From Gemmatimonadota bacterium (GTDB lineage: Bacteria; Gemmatimonadota; Gemmatimonadetes; Palauibacterales; Palauibacteraceae): a stretch of DNA of 11,375 nucleotides. How positions within the stretch are numbered: the stretch's first letter is position 1; each line of letters begins with the position of its first letter. The position numbers and the translations under genes are program-made. Where the stretch lies: positions 1 to 11,375 of the forward strand of contig JARFPW010000066.1 of the NCBI GenBank assembly GCA_029288095.1, given 5' to 3'. Positions 1-5,894 of this stretch are shown here, piece after piece. The notes beneath the pieces were generated by a model. The model made no database searches. It had not been told where the DNA came from and saw only the letters and a program-made list of their open reading frames with translations.

Positions 1-932
1 TTCCGGACGAGGTGCTGATCTGGCAGGACCCCATCCCCGAGGTCGATCACGAGTTGATCGACGAGCAGGACATCGCTGCCCTGAAGGACAAGATCCTCGC
101 TTCGGAACTGTCCGTTTCTCAGCTCGTCTCGACCGCCTGGGCGTCGGCGGCAACGTTCCGCGGCACTGACAAGCGCGGCGGGGCGAATGGCGCGCGCGTT
201 CGCCTCGCGCCGCAGAAAGACTGGGAAGTCAACAATCCGGCCGAGCTTGAGCAGGTGCTACAAACGCTGGAGGGAATTCAAACGGAGTTCAACAACTCGC
301 AGTCCGGTGACAAGTCAGTCTCGCTGGCCGACCTGATTGTTCTGGGCGGGTGCGCCGCCGTCGAGCGCGCCGCAAAGAACGCCGGTCACGACGTGCATGT
401 TCCCTTCACGCCGGGGCGCACGGATGCGTCGCAAGAGCATACCGACGTGGAGTCGTTCGCGGTGCTAGAACCGATCGCAGACGGCTTCCGCAACTACCTC
501 GCGGAAGGCGACAAGAAGGCCGCGGCCGAGCTATTGATCGATCGGGCGTGCCTGCTGACGCTGACCGCTCCCGAGATGACGGTGCTCGTCGGCGGCATGC
601 GTGCGCTGAACGCGAACACCGGTCGATCCGAGCTCGGCGTTTTCAGCGCGCGGCCCGAAACGTTGACCAACGACTTCTTCGTGAACCTGCTCGACATGAA
701 CTCGGAGTGGCTGCCGTCCTCGGCATCCGAGGACGTTTACGAGGCGCGCGATCGCGGCACGGGTGAGGTCAAGTGGACCGGTACCGCCGTCGACCTCGTC
801 TTCGGTTCCAACTCGCAGCTTCGTGCCATCGCGGAAGTCTACGCCTTTGACGACTCGCAAAAGGCATTCGTGTCTGACTTCGTGGCTGCGTGGAACAAGG
901 TCATGAACCTTGATCGCTTCGACCTCGACTGA
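1..932 (+). CDS. katG: Catalase-peroxidase KatG, C-terminal part (5' end outside window)
   Basis: Bifunctional heme enzyme that destroys hydrogen peroxide (catalase) and oxidises donors (peroxidase). The reading frame is open from base 3 and ends at TGA 930-932, giving about 309 residues of a protein that is usually ~720-750 long. Recognisable KatG blocks in order are LIWQDPIPEVDHELIDEQD, VSQLVSTAWAS, FRGTDKRGGANGAR, LAPQKDWEVNNP, VLGGCAAVE, VPFTPGRTDASQEHTDVESF, APEMTVLVGGMR, LTNDFFVNLLDM, KWTGTAVDLVFGSNSQLRA and the ending NKVMNLDRFDLD. This is the C-terminal peroxidase-like domain, which in the family arose by duplication and binds no heme. The heme ligands and the Met-Tyr-Trp adduct lie in the N-terminal half, outside the window, so activity cannot be judged. 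The GTG at base 12 is internal, not a start. No frameshift or early stop is seen, and the C-terminus is full length. The next gene on this strand begins 250 bp downstream. Confidence 0.97.
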   Translation, partial: PDEVLIWQDPIPEVDHELIDEQDIAALKDKILASELSVSQLVSTAWASAATFRGTDKRGGANGARVRLAPQKDWEVNNPAELEQVLQTLEGIQTEFNNSQSGDKSVSLADLIVLGGCAAVERAAKNAGHDVHVPFTPGRTDASQEHTDVESFAVLEPIADGFRNYLAEGDKKAAAELLIDRACLLTLTAPEMTVLVGGMRALNANTGRSELGVFSARPETLTNDFFVNLLDMNSEWLPSSASEDVYEARDRGTGEVKWTGTAVDLVFGSNSQLRAIAEVYAFDDSQKAFVSDFVAAWNKVMNLDRFDLD

Positions 933-980
933 CGGCCTGATTTCCGGCGGCTAGCGGGCCGGCAGGAACCATACTGCGTT

Positions 981-1031
981 CTGCGTGAAAGCATTGCCTT
1001 GCGGGCCCACGGCCGTGTGGGCTCCACGCAG
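981..1031 (+). terminator. Inverted repeat after katG, possible terminator or processing hairpin
   Basis: About 50 bases after the katG stop there is a nested inverted repeat. The outer arms are CTGCGTG (981-987) and CACGCAG (1025-1031). The inner arms are GCCCAC (1005-1010) and GTGGGC (1017-1022). The centre contains a perfect 10-bp palindrome, CACGGCCGTG (1008-1017). No T-run follows, so it is not a classical intrinsic terminator. It could instead stabilise the katG mRNA 3' end or be a protein-binding site. Confidence 0.35.
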
Positions 1032-1043
1032 CAGTTGTGTATG

Positions 1044-1063
1044 GTGTTGAGCGTGCGTAACAC
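1044..1063. promoter_or_regulatory. Operator-like dyad GTGTT-N10-AACAC
   Basis: The 20-bp element has perfect 5-bp arms, GTGTT (1044-1048) and AACAC (1059-1063). An inner GC/GC pair also matches, so 14 of 20 positions are symmetric. It lies directly upstream of the promoter candidate at 1065-1093, where a repressor or activator site for the zinc-ribbon/SH3b gene would be expected. The regulator is unknown, and a chance dyad of this size is possible. Confidence 0.25.
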
Positions 1064-1064
1064 G

Positions 1065-1093
1065 TTGTGGGGTTGATAGTTATCCTATATATC
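1065..1093 (+). promoter_or_regulatory. Weak promoter candidate upstream of the zinc-ribbon/SH3b gene
   Basis: TTGTGG (1065-1070) is followed by a 17-bp spacer and TATATC (1088-1093). The stretch is clearly more AT-rich than its surroundings. The match is 3/6 to a sigma-70 -35 box and 4/6 to a -10 box. It would place a transcript start near 1100, about 80 bases ahead of the CTG start at 1183. Confidence 0.3.
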
Positions 1094-1169
1094 CACGTAC
1101 ACTCGGCCGCCGCGGCACGCCTTTCGCTCCTCCGAACGCCGTCGAGACACGTTCGATTTGCCATCCTTC

Positions 1170-1174
1170 GGAGG
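1170..1174 (+). promoter_or_regulatory. Strong Shine-Dalgarno that fixes a CTG start
   Basis: GGAGG (1170-1174) lies 8 bases upstream of the CTG codon at 1183-1185. It decides the start of the next gene. From the in-frame stop TGA at 1048-1050 to base 1341 there is no ATG, GTG or TTG codon in this frame, yet the zinc-ribbon cysteines are encoded immediately after the CTG. Confidence 0.7.
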
Positions 1175-1182
1175 ATACAAAA

Positions 1183-1767
1183 CTGGGTACCAAAACCTGC
1201 CCCATCTGCGGACAAGAGGCGGCAAAGGGCAACCGGTACTGCTCCGAGTGCGACTACGATGGCAGTGGGGCATCAGCTAACCCGGCTCAGCGCAAGAAGA
1301 AGGCGGCTGCGCAGCGTCCGACGGGGTCCAGCGTTCCCCTCGTGCTTCTGTTCTTCGTAATGAGTGCTTTCGGCACCGTCCTCGCGGGAATCTTCGCACC
1401 CAACGCCCTTTCCATTCCGCTGATGCGGAGCGGAAGCGTCAATGTGGCCACTGATTGGGGTGAAGTGCGCGTAGCGCGCGTCATGTCGCGCATTCGGGCG
1501 CAGGCGAGCACCACTAGCGATATCGTAGGGAATCTCGCAACCGGTGACAGTGTGCGGGTCGAGCCCGCACCCAACGGTTGGTTCCGGGTCTACTCTTCGG
1601 ATCTGGTCCCGCGGCTGAAGGCGAAGCCGCTAGGGTTCATTTACGGCACTCTCCTGGTAGAACCCGGAGTGAAAGCCGTGAGTGCGCAACCGGCCGAAAC
1701 GCCCCGAGTTGAAACGTCCCAACCCGAGGAGCCTCGGAAGAGACGCTCGGGAAGAGGTGGGCGCTAA
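1183..1767 (+). CDS. Zinc-ribbon / single-TM / SH3b membrane protein with CTG start
   Basis: A 194-residue protein of unknown role. Residues 6-23 form a small zinc ribbon (CPIC at 6-9, CSEC at 20-23). A Lys/Ala/Pro-rich linker (about 28-50, with KKK at 38-40) leads to a hydrophobic segment (about 51-73). Residues ~94-159 read as a bacterial SH3 domain: VARVMSRIRAQAS, then GNLATGDSVRV, NGWFRVYS and GFIYGTLL. The tail is Pro/Glu-rich and ends in basic residues. The positive charges before the membrane segment predict the zinc ribbon inside the cell and the SH3b domain outside, where such domains often touch peptidoglycan or other envelope ligands. The start is unusual: CTG at 1183, 8 bases after GGAGG. 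The next ordinary start, GTG at 1342, falls inside the membrane segment, lacks a ribosome site and would remove the zinc ribbon. The stop TAA is 12 bases from the end of the convergent gene. Confidence 0.8.
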   Translation: MGTKTCPICGQEAAKGNRYCSECDYDGSGASANPAQRKKKAAAQRPTGSSVPLVLLFFVMSAFGTVLAGIFAPNALSIPLMRSGSVNVATDWGEVRVARVMSRIRAQASTTSDIVGNLATGDSVRVEPAPNGWFRVYSSDLVPRLKAKPLGFIYGTLLVEPGVKAVSAQPAETPRVETSQPEEPRKRRSGRGGR

Positions 1768-1779
1768 GCTCCGGCGACG

Positions 1780-2073
1780 TCAGAGAATCTGCTTGAGTCT
1801 CCTGAGCACCTGCGGGCGGTAGGGATCGTCGGGCGGGATCTCCGGTATGAGTCGGCTGATCCAACTGATGAGCCGACGATCCTCCCTTCTCCGCCTGCGG
1901 GTCTGCTCCGGGACGAGTCGTACCGCCTCCAGCAGGACGGCCCCGAGATGGGCGTCCACGTAGGTCCAGTCGCGTCCGATCACACGCCCGAGCGCACGCT
2001 TCGCTTCCAAGGCCTGGGCGGCGTTCGCCATCAGGGCTTCGGGGTCGGAATGCCAGAAAGCTCTTTCACTCAT
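1780..2073 (-). CDS. Hypothetical protein, 97 residues
   Basis: I do not recognise this protein. It starts at ATG 2073 with MSERAFWHSDPEALMANAAQ and ends with RRLKQIL before TGA. It looks soluble and mostly helical. There is an Ala/Leu-rich middle, a basic cluster (TRRRRREDRR, about residues 58-67), and a Pro/Asp-rich loop near IPPDDPYRP. There is no signal peptide, membrane segment or cysteine. No start has a good ribosome site. ATG 2091 would add six residues. GTG 2160 would add 29, but those extra codons run through an AT-rich stretch that looks like promoter DNA, so I prefer 2073. It lies downstream of the TolB/TPR gene on the same strand with a 106-bp gap, and converges with the zinc-ribbon/SH3b gene. 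Confidence 0.55.
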   Translation of the reverse strand: MSERAFWHSDPEALMANAAQALEAKRALGRVIGRDWTYVDAHLGAVLLEAVRLVPEQTRRRRREDRRLISWISRLIPEIPPDDPYRPQVLRRLKQIL

Positions 2074-2122
2074 GCGGGAACACGAGTGCATCCGCCGTGC
2101 CGTACCGCAAGTTATTTTGTTT

Positions 2123-2128
2123 GATATA
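2123..2128 (-). promoter_or_regulatory. Possible -10 element in an AT-rich island
   Basis: Read on the minus strand, TATATC sits in the most AT-rich stretch of the neighbourhood (about 2109-2133), 50 bases ahead of the ATG at 2073. The region 17 bases upstream (TTCGAG) is a poor -35 match. It suggests that the 97-residue gene has its own promoter rather than relying on read-through from the TolB/TPR gene. Confidence 0.25.
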
Positions 2129-2179
2129 CTTACATTCGACGAGATCTCGAAGCGTCGCACGCCAGCGACATCTCTCCGG

Positions 2180-3757
2180 CTATTCGACGCTCTCGGATTC
2201 CCTCAAGGCGGCTTCCCAGAGGATGCGGAAGGCGTTCTGCTCGCGCAGCGCCTCATACTCCGGGAACACACCGAATCTGAGGGAACCCGGGTCTCGATCT
2301 CGCAATGCAGCTCTAACCGCAGCGAGAGCCATCGGAGCGTCGCCGGCCAGCGCAGCCAGTGCGGCTACATCCGACGGCGCAGGATCCACGTCCTCTGCGA
2401 GCTGCCGAAGCGCGCCGGAGCGGCCACTCGTGAACCATTGGGTCGCCAATGTCTCGTCGCCTCCCAGCAATCCGATCCAGTAGGCCAGATCGTCTGCGGC
2501 ACGCGTCGAATCGCCGGCAAGCAGCCTGGTGAAAGCTACGTCCGCCGCCAGCGGTGCATACCCGGGAGACAGGAATCTCAGACTGTCCAGGCTGAGCAGA
2601 GCGCCCTCCAGGTCGCCCTTCAGTTTCAGAAGATCCGCCTGAAGCCAGGAGATGCGGTACGACAACGGCTCCATGTTTGCGCCGCGGCGGCATGCGTCCT
2701 CCGCCTCGGCCAGCCGTCCGTCATACATCTCCAGCTCACACAGCCGGGCCAGCGCCTCCCCATTCCCCGGGTCCAGCTCGATCGCGCGCCTGAGGTGAGA
2801 CCGACCGCCGGAGAAGTCCCGCTCGTACAGGTACAGAATCTCCCCCAACACGGCGTGTGCATCCGCCGCGTCCGGGTCCAGGCGCAGTGCCGTACGGGCC
2901 GCCGCGGCACCGCCCTCCCGAACATCCTCTGCAGGGAACCGGGTGAACCGGGGAAGAAGCGAGTAGGCCTCGGCCAGAGCGGTCCAGGCCGCAGCGAAGG
3001 TTGAGTCGGCCTCGATAGCCAGCTGATAGAAAGCCACGGCCTCCAGGAGATCTCCACTCTCGTGCTCGGCCCATCCGAACCGGCCGAGCGCATACAAGTC
3101 GAGCGCATCGACCCCCACGCGCCGCCGCTCCAGCCGGCGGCGCACTACGTCTCCGACTTCCAGTCCGAGCGCCCGGGCTACCCCTTCCACGATCTCGTCC
3201 CTGGCGGCGAACCACGCGGCCACGGCCGTATCCTGAACCGCTGTCCAGACGACACGGCCCGATCGCGTGTCGACCAGCCTGACAGCGATCCGCAGCTGAC
3301 CGGCGGCGCGCCTGACTGTGGCGTCCAGAACCCCGGAGACGCCCAGTTCGGCCCCGACTGCCCCGGCATCCCGATTCACATCACGATAGGCACCTGCCGA
3401 AACCCGTCCACGGACCTCCAGGCCGGGCACGGCGGCCAGACCGGCGGCGATCTCTGCGGCGAGCCCGTCATTGAAGTAGTCGTCGCTGCCGGCCGCCAGG
3501 TCGATCAGTGGGAGCACGGCGATGATGGGTTGTGGAGGTGGCGGGGACGCGGCGCTCGGGTCAGAGGATCTCCGGACAATCAGCATGACCACAGCGGCGA
3601 CGGTGACCGTGGCGATGATCAGGGCGACTGTCCCCCGAGTTCGCCGTGTTGGGCCTTCCGTGTCGCCCGCTACACTGGTGTCGCTCATGGAATGCAAGAT
3701 CGGGCGTGCGGTGCAGGCTGGACAGGGGACGGCAGGCGGCGGCACCGGGCCATCCAT
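2180..3757 (-). CDS. Membrane-anchored TolB-like / TPR protein
   Basis: A 525-residue protein if it starts at ATG 3757. Residues 43-61 form one hydrophobic helix (VALIIATVTVAAVVMLIV). A Ser/Pro-rich spacer (PPPPQP) follows. Residues ~78-200 form a TolB-like domain, with IAVLPLIDL, DYFNDGLAAEI, VSGVLDATVR, RIAVRLVDTRSGRVVW and DEIVEGVARALGL. This alpha/beta domain often precedes TPRs in signalling proteins with kinase, cyclase or winged-helix output domains. Tetratricopeptide-like helices span about 219-420, for example AVAFYQLAIEADSTFAAAW, AARTALRLDPDAADAHAVLG and RRAIELDPGNGEALARLCEL. The C-terminal ~100 residues are helical. No kinase, cyclase or DNA-binding domain is present, so it may be a scaffold or sensor partner. 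The N-terminus has a lone CPAC (12-15). ATG 3688 is an alternative start that would drop it (502 residues); neither start has a clear ribosome site. Confidence 0.88.
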   Translation of the reverse strand: MDGPVPPPAVPCPACTARPILHSMSDTSVAGDTEGPTRRTRGTVALIIATVTVAAVVMLIVRRSSDPSAASPPPPQPIIAVLPLIDLAAGSDDYFNDGLAAEIAAGLAAVPGLEVRGRVSAGAYRDVNRDAGAVGAELGVSGVLDATVRRAAGQLRIAVRLVDTRSGRVVWTAVQDTAVAAWFAARDEIVEGVARALGLEVGDVVRRRLERRRVGVDALDLYALGRFGWAEHESGDLLEAVAFYQLAIEADSTFAAAWTALAEAYSLLPRFTRFPAEDVREGGAAAARTALRLDPDAADAHAVLGEILYLYERDFSGGRSHLRRAIELDPGNGEALARLCELEMYDGRLAEAEDACRRGANMEPLSYRISWLQADLLKLKGDLEGALLSLDSLRFLSPGYAPLAADVAFTRLLAGDSTRAADDLAYWIGLLGGDETLATQWFTSGRSGALRQLAEDVDPAPSDVAALAALAGDAPMALAAVRAALRDRDPGSLRFGVFPEYEALREQNAFRILWEAALRESESVE

Positions 3758-3771
3758 TGACAGCGACCCGG

Positions 3772-3797
3772 AAGGAGTTCACTTGGTCGTCGTATGA
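3772..3797 (+). promoter_or_regulatory. Shine-Dalgarno plus 4-codon leader frame overlapping the next start
   Basis: AAGGAG (3772-3777) is 16 bases from the ATG at 3794, too far for normal use. It is only 5 bases from a TTG at 3783. TTG-GTC-GTC-GTA-TGA (3783-3797) forms a minimal reading frame whose stop overlaps the ATG as ATGA. This geometry would allow ribosomes loaded at the strong site to terminate and restart on the small cysteine protein. The arrangement is seen directly; use of the leader is inference. Confidence 0.35.
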
Positions 3798-4015
3798 CTC
3801 CCGTTGACGCCGGACTCTGTGGGCGCTGTGAGCACGCGCGTATCGTCGTAGGCGCTCGGGGGTCACGCTTCTGGCTGTGCCGGGCGGCCGCCGCGGACCC
3901 GGCAATGCGCAAGTACCCCGCCCTCCCCGTCTTGAGCTGCACCGCATACATCCCTGGGACACCAGCGCCGCAAGCGCGTCCTGATCCGTCCGACGAGGAA
4001 CGCGAGTCGCCATAG
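3794..4015 (+). CDS. Small four-cysteine protein, probable zinc binder
   Basis: A 73-residue protein from ATG 3794 to TAG 4013-4015. Its cysteines are at 9, 12, 29 and 49 (C-G-R-C, then WLC, then VLSC), with H14 close by. This spacing fits a small metal-binding fold. The block RKYPALPVLSC (39-49) looks like a conserved core. The last ~20 residues are Pro/Asp/Glu-rich and look disordered. I believe similar short proteins of this layout occur in Gemmatimonadota-like genomes, but I cannot name a family or function. It is divergent from the TolB/TPR gene, only 36 bp from that gene's upstream ATG. The frame has few other starts, and the only good ribosome site is the one serving the mini-leader just upstream. 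No signal peptide is seen, so it is likely cytoplasmic. Confidence 0.65.
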   Translation: MTPVDAGLCGRCEHARIVVGARGSRFWLCRAAAADPAMRKYPALPVLSCTAYIPGTPAPQARPDPSDEERESP

Positions 4016-4121
4016 CGGGCCGCAATTGTTTGCGGATGGCGACGCGAGAGCAGGCTCCCAAGCTTCCGGATCCGGCGTTCCCAGCCAGAGTCGGCCGATC
4101 GTCGCTGCGCCCCTAACCTTC

Positions 4122-4130
4122 TGCTATATC
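4122..4130 (+). promoter_or_regulatory. Extended -10-like promoter candidate
   Basis: TGCTATATC (4122-4130) has the TGn extension and a TATATC hexamer. It lies in an AT-rich patch within the 253-base gap that follows the four-cysteine gene. The -35 region is poor, which extended -10 promoters tolerate. It would drive the beta-sandwich gene that starts at 4269, giving a leader of about 130 bases. I see nothing else in this gap. Confidence 0.3.
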
Positions 4131-4268
4131 ATTTCTTACGTGCTGTCATCCTGGCAGATGAACGGGCAGGATTGTGGTATCGATGCCACGGCAGGCTTCT
4201 TGCTCCATCCGAAGGTGAGAGACGAAGCATGCGACAAGCACGGGCAACAACGAACACAGGATGAAAAG

Positions 4269-4838
4269 ATGACGGACCTGGCCGTAATGCTCGCCGCCTC
4301 TGGGGCGGCAGGTCTGCAAGCGCGACGCGTCATGAAGATGCGGCGCATGCCCAAGCTGCGGTTGCGCGTCGATCCCGGCGCGGCCCCGCAACGAGTGCGG
4401 TTCGGAAACCGGCCGGTCCTGGTCTGGATGCTGAAGCTCATCAATACCGGAGTGGAAGCAGCCCGCGGTTGCGAGGCCCTCGTCGAGCGTCTCGAGTACT
4501 TTGACGGGGCCCTCTGGCAGGCTCATCCGGGCTTTCCGTTCTCACTGCAGCTTCCCTGGTCGGGCGTTGGTTCGACCGCCCGCCTGAATGTGGCTGCCGG
4601 GGAAACATCGTGTGAGCTTCCGCTCGTCCTCACCTACTTCGATGAACCCAAATTGCGTCTTGTCACGCCGCTCGTGATCAGTTCGGGCATGATGCTCGAA
4701 TATCCGCCGGGGCACTACCGGTTGACTGTGTCCGTGCGGGCCGCCGAAGGCCTGGAATCAGTGACCAGACAACGGTTCGTGCTGCACTACGACGGCACAC
4801 CCGAAGGTCTGAAAATCGAGGACGTCGGCGCGCCCTAA
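4269..4838 (+). CDS. Hypothetical protein, predicted beta-sandwich
   Basis: A 189-residue protein of unknown function. The start chosen is ATG 4269, with AGGA (4258-4261) 7 bases upstream. ATG 4332 (MKMRRMPKLRL) would drop 21 residues. The frame stays open upstream to 4026, but those codons cross the promoter-like patch. After a short basic segment (KMRRMPKLRLRV) the sequence alternates beta-strand-like stretches. Landmarks are VWMLKLINTGVEAARGCEA, FSLQLPWSG, LNVAAGETSCELPLVL, MLEYPPGHYRLTVSVRA and QRFVLHYDG. The pattern of a strand, then NTG plus A-x-x-C, a LPW block, a xGE turn and a PPGxYxLxVxV strand is one I associate with unnamed immunoglobulin-like sandwich proteins. No signal peptide or membrane segment is seen. 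It follows the four-cysteine gene on the same strand and is itself followed by a strong hairpin. Confidence 0.7.
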   Translation: MTDLAVMLAASGAAGLQARRVMKMRRMPKLRLRVDPGAAPQRVRFGNRPVLVWMLKLINTGVEAARGCEALVERLEYFDGALWQAHPGFPFSLQLPWSGVGSTARLNVAAGETSCELPLVLTYFDEPKLRLVTPLVISSGMMLEYPPGHYRLTVSVRAAEGLESVTRQRFVLHYDGTPEGLKIEDVGAP

Positions 4839-4852
4839 GGCCAGTCTCTCCC

Positions 4853-4871
4853 GGGCGCCGTTCCGGCGCCC
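4853..4871 (+). terminator. Strong GC hairpin after the beta-sandwich gene
   Basis: GGGCGCCG (4853-4860) and CGGCGCCC (4864-4871) form a perfect 8-bp stem with a TTC loop, starting 15 bases after the stop codon at 4836-4838. No T-run follows, as is common for terminators or 3'-end stabilisers in GC-rich genomes. It probably separates this gene from the DUF481 gene. Confidence 0.55.
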
Positions 4872-5036
4872 CTCCCGGCCGTGCCTTGCGAAGGCTCTGA
4901 GCACGCTGTCGGTTCCCCCGCGGCCGATATTCCGATGTGACTTTCCGGCGGCCGTGCTGTCAAAGGACCCGAAAGCACTTACAACCACCGGCCCCGTCCG
5001 GGCCCGGTTACGATCACTTGGATGGAGAGATCCCCC

Positions 5037-5894
5037 ATGTTCCGCAAAATAGTCAATATCTCCATGCTCCTCGTCCTGCTCGGCGGCGTCACGCGGCCGG
5101 CGGTGGGACAGGAAGAAGAAGCGCCGCCCACCTGGACGGACAACGCGGAGCTGTCGCTCGTGCTCACGGCCGGCAACTCCGAGTCCAGCTCTTTCGGCCT
5201 GCGCAATACACTCGCGCGCCTGTTCGAGAGTTCTTCGCTGACGTTCGACATCGGCGGCATTCGAGTCGAGTCGGGGTCGATCAGCAGAACTGCGGTAGGA
5301 ACCGACCAGAGCGATTTCACCGTGTCAGAGGAAACGGACCGGGAAACGACGGCCGAGAACTACTTCGCGCAGTTGCGTTACGACCGGCAGCTGTCGGAGC
5401 GGACCTACGTGTATACGTCCGGCGGCTGGGTACGAAACCGGTTCGCCGGTGTGAACAATCGGCTGACGGGCGCCGCCGGGTTCGGCATCAATCTCATCAA
5501 GAACGACCAGGGGTCGTTCGACGTGGATCTCGGCTTCACGGTCAGCCGCGAGGAGCCCTTGATCGGAGAATCCGTATCATTCGGCGGTCTGCGGCTCGGC
5601 TACGGTTACACGCGGCAGGTCACGGAGAGCACCGCGTTCGCCAGCAGCCTGGTGGTAGATGAGAACCTCTCCGACACCGACGACCTGCGCGCCGATTTTG
5701 ACAACTCGATCGCCGTTTCGATCAGCGATGCGTTTGCCCTCAAGACCGGCCTCAAGATCCTCTACGACAAGCAGCCGTCTCTGGAGTCGATCGGGCTGTT
5801 CGACGCACCGGGCGGAACGCAGATCGGATCGGTCCTCACGCCGCTCGACAAAGTGGACACGCAGGTGACCGTGTCCCTCGTGGTCAGTATGTAG
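5037..5894 (+). CDS. DUF481-type outer-membrane beta-barrel protein (YdiY-like)
   Basis: A 285-residue exported protein. The start is ATG 5037, with GGAG (5024-5027) 9 bases upstream; an in-frame ATG-like extension at 5022 has no ribosome site. Residues 1-24 are a Sec signal peptide (MFRKIVNISMLLVLLGG), with likely cleavage near AVG-QEE. The mature start TDNAELSLVLTAGNSESSSFGLRNTL matches the opening of the DUF481 / salt-induced outer-membrane protein family in its SA-L-L-T-GNS-E-S pattern. Alternating beta-strands follow, with aromatic girdle residues (YFAQLRYDRQLSERTYVYTS, then FGGLRLGYGYTRQV), and the protein ends in a strand terminating LVVSM. It should be a small outer-membrane barrel of unknown substrate. 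The family name in Escherichia coli is YdiY. The 198-base gap upstream holds the GC hairpin and no clear promoter. The 3' end overlaps the convergent lipoprotein gene by 11 bases. Confidence 0.88.
   Translation: MFRKIVNISMLLVLLGGVTRPAVGQEEEAPPTWTDNAELSLVLTAGNSESSSFGLRNTLARLFESSSLTFDIGGIRVESGSISRTAVGTDQSDFTVSEETDRETTAENYFAQLRYDRQLSERTYVYTSGGWVRNRFAGVNNRLTGAAGFGINLIKNDQGSFDVDLGFTVSREEPLIGESVSFGGLRLGYGYTRQVTESTAFASSLVVDENLSDTDDLRADFDNSIAVSISDAFALKTGLKILYDKQPSLESIGLFDAPGGTQIGSVLTPLDKVDTQVTVSLVVSM

Noticed and set aside
1..932. GTG at base 12 as the start of a short peroxidase gene
   Set aside because: The frame is open to the window edge and the residues before it (PDE) continue the KatG alignment, so it is an internal valine.
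2072..3004. A 310-codon open frame on the plus strand
   Set aside because: It is antisense to the TolB/TPR gene, has no recognisable motif and is rich in Arg, Gln and Pro as expected for a shadow frame in GC-rich DNA.
3062..3760. A 232-codon open frame on the plus strand
   Set aside because: It lies entirely opposite the TolB/TPR gene and shows low-complexity Gly/Asp/Arg content with no domain.
3757..3785. Perfect TTGACA (3757-3762) as a promoter for the four-cysteine gene
   Set aside because: The hexamer 17 bases downstream (CACTTG) is not a -10 box, and the resulting transcript would begin after the ribosome site.
4983..5010. Imperfect GC hairpin (GGCCC/GGGCC) ahead of the DUF481 gene as a riboswitch or terminator
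   Set aside because: The paired arms are only five bases with a bulge, there is no T-run, and no known riboswitch core is visible.
4937..5662. A 241-codon plus-strand frame overlapping the DUF481 gene
   Set aside because: It is a shifted frame of the same DNA. The DUF481 frame has a signal peptide, a ribosome site and family motifs; this one has none.
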